In this document: one piece after another, positions 5,730-8,045 of the stretch | Position numbering within the stretch: the first letter of the stretch is position 1 | Layout: each line of letters starts with the position of its first letter | NCBI GenBank assembly: GCA_022361135.1 | Contig: JAKSBM010000712.1 | Span: forward strand, 1 to 8,045 | Reading direction: 5' to 3' | Source: Desulfobacterales bacterium | GTDB lineage: Bacteria; Desulfobacterota; Desulfobacteria; Desulfobacterales; Desulfobacteraceae | Length of the DNA: 8,045 nt | The notes under the pieces: generated by a model | Seen by the model: the letters and a program-made list of their open reading frames with translations, nothing else | Database searches by the model: none | Told to the model about the DNA's origin: nothing | Position numbers and translations under genes: made by a program

Positions 5730-7166
5730 TCAGTCCTTGGAACTCTGGTTCTCCCGTCTGCCATAGACATCTTCATACCGGACAATGTCATCCTCCCCCA
5801 GGTAGGAACCCGATTGGACCTCAATGAGTTCCAGGGGAATTTTTCCTGGATTTTCAAGGCGATGCAGGGTTCCCAGGGGGATGTAAACCGATTCATCTTC
5901 CTTGAGCAGCAGGGTGTCTTCTCCCTTGGTCACCAGGGCCGAACCCGAAACCACCGTCCAGTGCTCGGCCCGGTGGTAATGCTTTTGCAGGGAAAGAACG
6001 GCTCCGGGTTTCACCGTGATCCGTTTAACCTGATAGCGATCGGCCATGTCAATGGTTTCATAATCCCCCCAGGGACGATAGACCTTGGAGTGGGTAACCG
6101 CTTCCTGGCGTTTGCCGTCCCTGAGCTGGACCACCAGTTTTTTAATGTCCTGGACCCGGTCCCGTGGAGAAACCAATACCGCATCCGGGGTTTCAACGAT
6201 GACAAATTCATCCAGGCCCACGGCGGCCACCATTTTGCTGGAGGCATGCACAAAGGAATTACGGACATCGTGGACCAGCACATCCCCTTTGAAAACGTTC
6301 TTGTCCTCGTTTTTTTCATTGGTTTGCCACAGGGCATCAAAGGAGCCCAGATCATTCCAGCCGGCATCCAGGGGAATCATGGCACCCTTGCTGGTTTTTT
6401 CCATGATGGCATAGTCAATGGAATCCGAAGGCACCTGTTCAAAAAGATCCTTGGGAATCCGGAAAAAATCCAGATCCTGTTCTCCGGCAGCCATGGCCTT
6501 TTTACAGGCGGTAAGCATCTCCGGGGCGTGGGCTTCAAACTCCCGGAGTATGGTGGAAGCCTTGAACATGAACATGCCCGAATTCCAACAATATTCTCCG
6601 GATGCCAGATATTGTTCAGCAGTGGGAAGGTCGGGTTTTTCCACAAATTCACCGATGGCCACGGTGGATGCGGCTTGGTCAAGGGCCTCGCCCTTTCGAA
6701 TATATCCATATCCGGTCTCGGGGGAATTCGGCACAATCCCAAAGGTAATGAGCCTTCCGTCTTCGGACCATGCAACGCCCTCTTCCACCACTTTTTGGAA
6801 TGCTCCCGGTTGGGAAATTTTATGGTCGGCCGGCAGCACCAGCATCACCGGATCCACCCCGTCCCCCACCAGCTTTAATGCGGCCAGGGCAATGGCCGGG
6901 GCCGTGTTCCGCCCCACGGGTTCAAGGATGATATCCCTGGGTTTACAATGGATTTGCTGCATTTGTTCTGCGGCCATGAACCGATGGACATTGTTACAGA
7001 TCAGAATCGGCGATTGGATCCCCTCCACGCCCTCCAGGCGGGTCACGGTATTCTGGAGCATGGTCTGCTCATTGTACATGGCAATAAGCTGTTTGGGGTA
7101 AAGCTCCCGGGACAGGGGCCATAGACGGGTACCGGAACCTCCGGCCATGATCACGGGTACAATCAT
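5730..7166 (-). CDS. manC: Mannose-1-phosphate guanylyltransferase / mannose-6-phosphate isomerase (type II, bifunctional)
   Basis: The enzyme makes GDP-mannose from mannose-1-phosphate and GTP, and in this bifunctional type also interconverts fructose-6-phosphate and mannose-6-phosphate. It is cytosolic and feeds mannose or derived sugars into O-antigen or exopolysaccharide. The N-terminal nucleotidyltransferase has GGSGTRLWPLSR (9-20), K25, ILEPVGRNTAPAIALAA (80-96) and FVEKPD (174-179). The C-terminal cupin isomerase has RPWGDYE (364-370), the LSLQKHYHRAEHW metal site (391-403; H396, H398, E401), GTLHRLENPG (432-441) and SYLGEDDIVRYEDVYGR (454-470). At 478 residues it is normal for AlgA/ManC/CpsB proteins. 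I start it at the ATG at 7166 because AAGGAG (7172-7177) lies 5 nt upstream. A GTG at 7172 would overlap that ribosome site. The gene follows the ArsR-methyltransferase gene after 9 bp, its Shine-Dalgarno overlapping that stop codon. No other polysaccharide genes are in the window. Confidence 0.97.
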   Translation of the reverse strand: MIVPVIMAGGSGTRLWPLSRELYPKQLIAMYNEQTMLQNTVTRLEGVEGIQSPILICNNVHRFMAAEQMQQIHCKPRDIILEPVGRNTAPAIALAALKLVGDGVDPVMLVLPADHKISQPGAFQKVVEEGVAWSEDGRLITFGIVPNSPETGYGYIRKGEALDQAASTVAIGEFVEKPDLPTAEQYLASGEYCWNSGMFMFKASTILREFEAHAPEMLTACKKAMAAGEQDLDFFRIPKDLFEQVPSDSIDYAIMEKTSKGAMIPLDAGWNDLGSFDALWQTNEKNEDKNVFKGDVLVHDVRNSFVHASSKMVAAVGLDEFVIVETPDAVLVSPRDRVQDIKKLVVQLRDGKRQEAVTHSKVYRPWGDYETIDMADRYQVKRITVKPGAVLSLQKHYHRAEHWTVVSGSALVTKGEDTLLLKEDESVYIPLGTLHRLENPGKIPLELIEVQSGSYLGEDDIVRYEDVYGRRENQSSKD

Positions 7167-7171
7167 ATCCA

Positions 7172-7177
7172 CTCCTT
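7172..7177 (-). promoter_or_regulatory. Shine-Dalgarno that fixes the manC start and overlaps the upstream stop
   Basis: The minus strand reads TAAGGAG at this point. The TAA ends the ArsR-methyltransferase frame and the AAGGAG sits 5 nt before the manC ATG at 7166. A ribosome finishing the first gene would end on the ribosome site of the second, so termination-reinitiation coupling is likely. Confidence 0.75.
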
Positions 7178-8045
7178 ATGATTCAGAATCTTTAACTGCG
7201 GAAAAAAGATGAATGACCAATCCCTTTTCAACCTTGTACCTTTTGAAGGCATCCAGGGTGAATCCGGTCTGTTCCATCCACTCTTCGATTTGACGGATTT
7301 CAAATCCCATCCAGGTACCACCGATGATATCCTTGATTTCTTCCTTATTGTGGCACTCAAAATCAGCCAGCAGAAATCGTCCACCCGGCTTTAACACCCG
7401 CTGCACCTCTGCAATGGCTTTTTCCGGTTCAACAATATGATATAGAACCATGCTCATGACGGCAACATCCACTTCCTTGTTTTTCAAGGGAAGATATTCA
7501 GCCTCCCCCAGTCGGAGTTCAATGTCACGGGCATCGAAAAGACGGATTTTGGCCTGCTCCAGCATTTCGGGAGAACTGTCCACACCGATGAGGGCGCCGC
7601 GATCCCGCCCATTAAGGGCAGAAAGCATTTCACCGGTGCCGCAGCCGATGTCGGCCACACTTAAACCGACCTCCACATTATCCAAAAGAACCTGATTGAG
7701 TTGAAAATCACCAAGGACTTCCCGTTTCAGGCGATCCCATTGGGGAGCCACGGTCCTGAAGAATCGCTTGGTTCTGTTTTTACGGATATCAATGCTGTGC
7801 TCGGCCTTTTGCAAATCCGCCCGGCACAGGGGCTCGTCGGCCACCCGGGCACAGGCCAGCTCGATCAAGGGGCGCTGGGCCGGAGTGTGGGCTGCGGAAT
7901 AATAGATAAAACTGCCATCTTTACGGCTTTCCAGCAATCCGCTTTCCATGAGGATTTTCAAATGACGGGAAACGCCGGATTGGATCATCCCCACAATGGA
8001 AACAATCTCATTCACGTTGAGCTCAAAATAATTGAGCATGTTCAA
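7176..8045 (-). CDS. ArsR-family regulator fused to a SAM-dependent methyltransferase (5' end off the right edge)
   Basis: The frame is open to the window edge; the visible 289 residues lack roughly 20 N-terminal residues expected for an ArsR domain. Numbering from the edge, residues about 8-55 are the winged helix: ELNVNEIVSIVGMIQSGVSR (8-27) and HLKILMESGLLESRKDG (28-44), then the wing. No ArsR metal-binding ELCVCDL motif is seen; the equivalent place reads ELNVNEI. After a helical linker, residues about 95-285 form a class I methyltransferase with motif I VADIGCGTGEM (130-140), acidic D156 after strand 2, AEYLPL (182-187) and RVLKPGGRFLLADF (216-229). Fusions of this type are found in proteobacteria and in some are associated with SAM/methionine-cycle genes; that link is from general knowledge and is not shown here. 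It should bind DNA and use SAM or SAH as substrate or effector. It precedes manC by 9 bp. An in-frame TTG at the edge and ATG at 8039 are unlikely starts because the helix-turn-helix would be truncated. Confidence 0.9.
   Translation of the reverse strand: MNMLNYFELNVNEIVSIVGMIQSGVSRHLKILMESGLLESRKDGSFIYYSAAHTPAQRPLIELACARVADEPLCRADLQKAEHSIDIRKNRTKRFFRTVAPQWDRLKREVLGDFQLNQVLLDNVEVGLSVADIGCGTGEMLSALNGRDRGALIGVDSSPEMLEQAKIRLFDARDIELRLGEAEYLPLKNKEVDVAVMSMVLYHIVEPEKAIAEVQRVLKPGGRFLLADFECHNKEEIKDIIGGTWMGFEIRQIEEWMEQTGFTLDAFKRYKVEKGLVIHLFSAVKDSES

Noticed and set aside
5706..6878. A 390-codon open frame on the plus strand antisense to manC.
   Set aside because: It lies opposite an unmistakable manC with full motifs. 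It has no ribosome site or recognisable domain, and is the usual antisense shadow of a gene with biased third positions.
1..8045. CRISPR arrays, tRNA genes, insertion sequences and phage-like genes.
   Set aside because: I found no regularly spaced repeats, cloverleaf-like segments, transposase or integrase motifs, or terminal inverted repeats.

Overview
The window is moderately GC-rich bacterial DNA, packed with genes and almost entirely coding. It holds eight protein-coding genes, seven on the minus strand and one (HD-domain protein) on the plus strand. Two genes are cut by the window edges. I see no tRNA, rRNA, CRISPR array, insertion sequence or prophage signal. The gene content is Gram-negative: UPF0301/AlgH, a probable YdbH/AsmA-like envelope protein, ManC, and an ArsR-methyltransferase fusion. 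The flavour recalls sulfate-reducing Desulfobacterota (Desulfobacteraceae-like), but that placement is inference from general impression, not from a search.

Region 1 (1-2137, minus) is a tightly packed cassette read from right to left. It starts with a SLOG-superfamily protein of the circularly permuted YpsA ('molybdenum carrier') type with an unrecognised C-terminal domain. Next comes a rhomboid intramembrane serine protease fused to a single DnaJ-type substrate-binding domain. The third gene is the start of a membrane-anchored, probably periplasm-spanning YdbH/AsmA-like protein. The genes overlap by 4 bp and 11 bp, so they are very likely co-transcribed and translationally coupled. A candidate promoter lies in the 97-bp gap upstream.

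Region 2 (2235-2813, plus) is a lone HD-domain phosphohydrolase gene. It diverges from the SLOG cassette and converges on the next minus-strand gene.

Region 3 (2839-5604, minus) holds an AlgH/UPF0301 gene followed after 24 bp by a large dynamin-like GTPase gene. The GTPase has non-consensus G3 and G4 motifs and an expanded G domain.

Region 4 (5730-8045, minus) holds an ArsR-type regulator fused to a SAM-dependent methyltransferase (its N-terminus lies off the right edge). It is followed after 9 bp by manC, whose Shine-Dalgarno overlaps the upstream stop codon. ManC supplies GDP-mannose for surface polysaccharide.

The most noteworthy item is the rhomboid-DnaJ C-domain fusion inside the coupled three-gene cassette. 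It joins an intramembrane protease to a chaperone-like peptide-binding module without a J domain, next to an envelope lipid-transport-like protein. Second is the unusual dynamin-like GTPase paired with AlgH.
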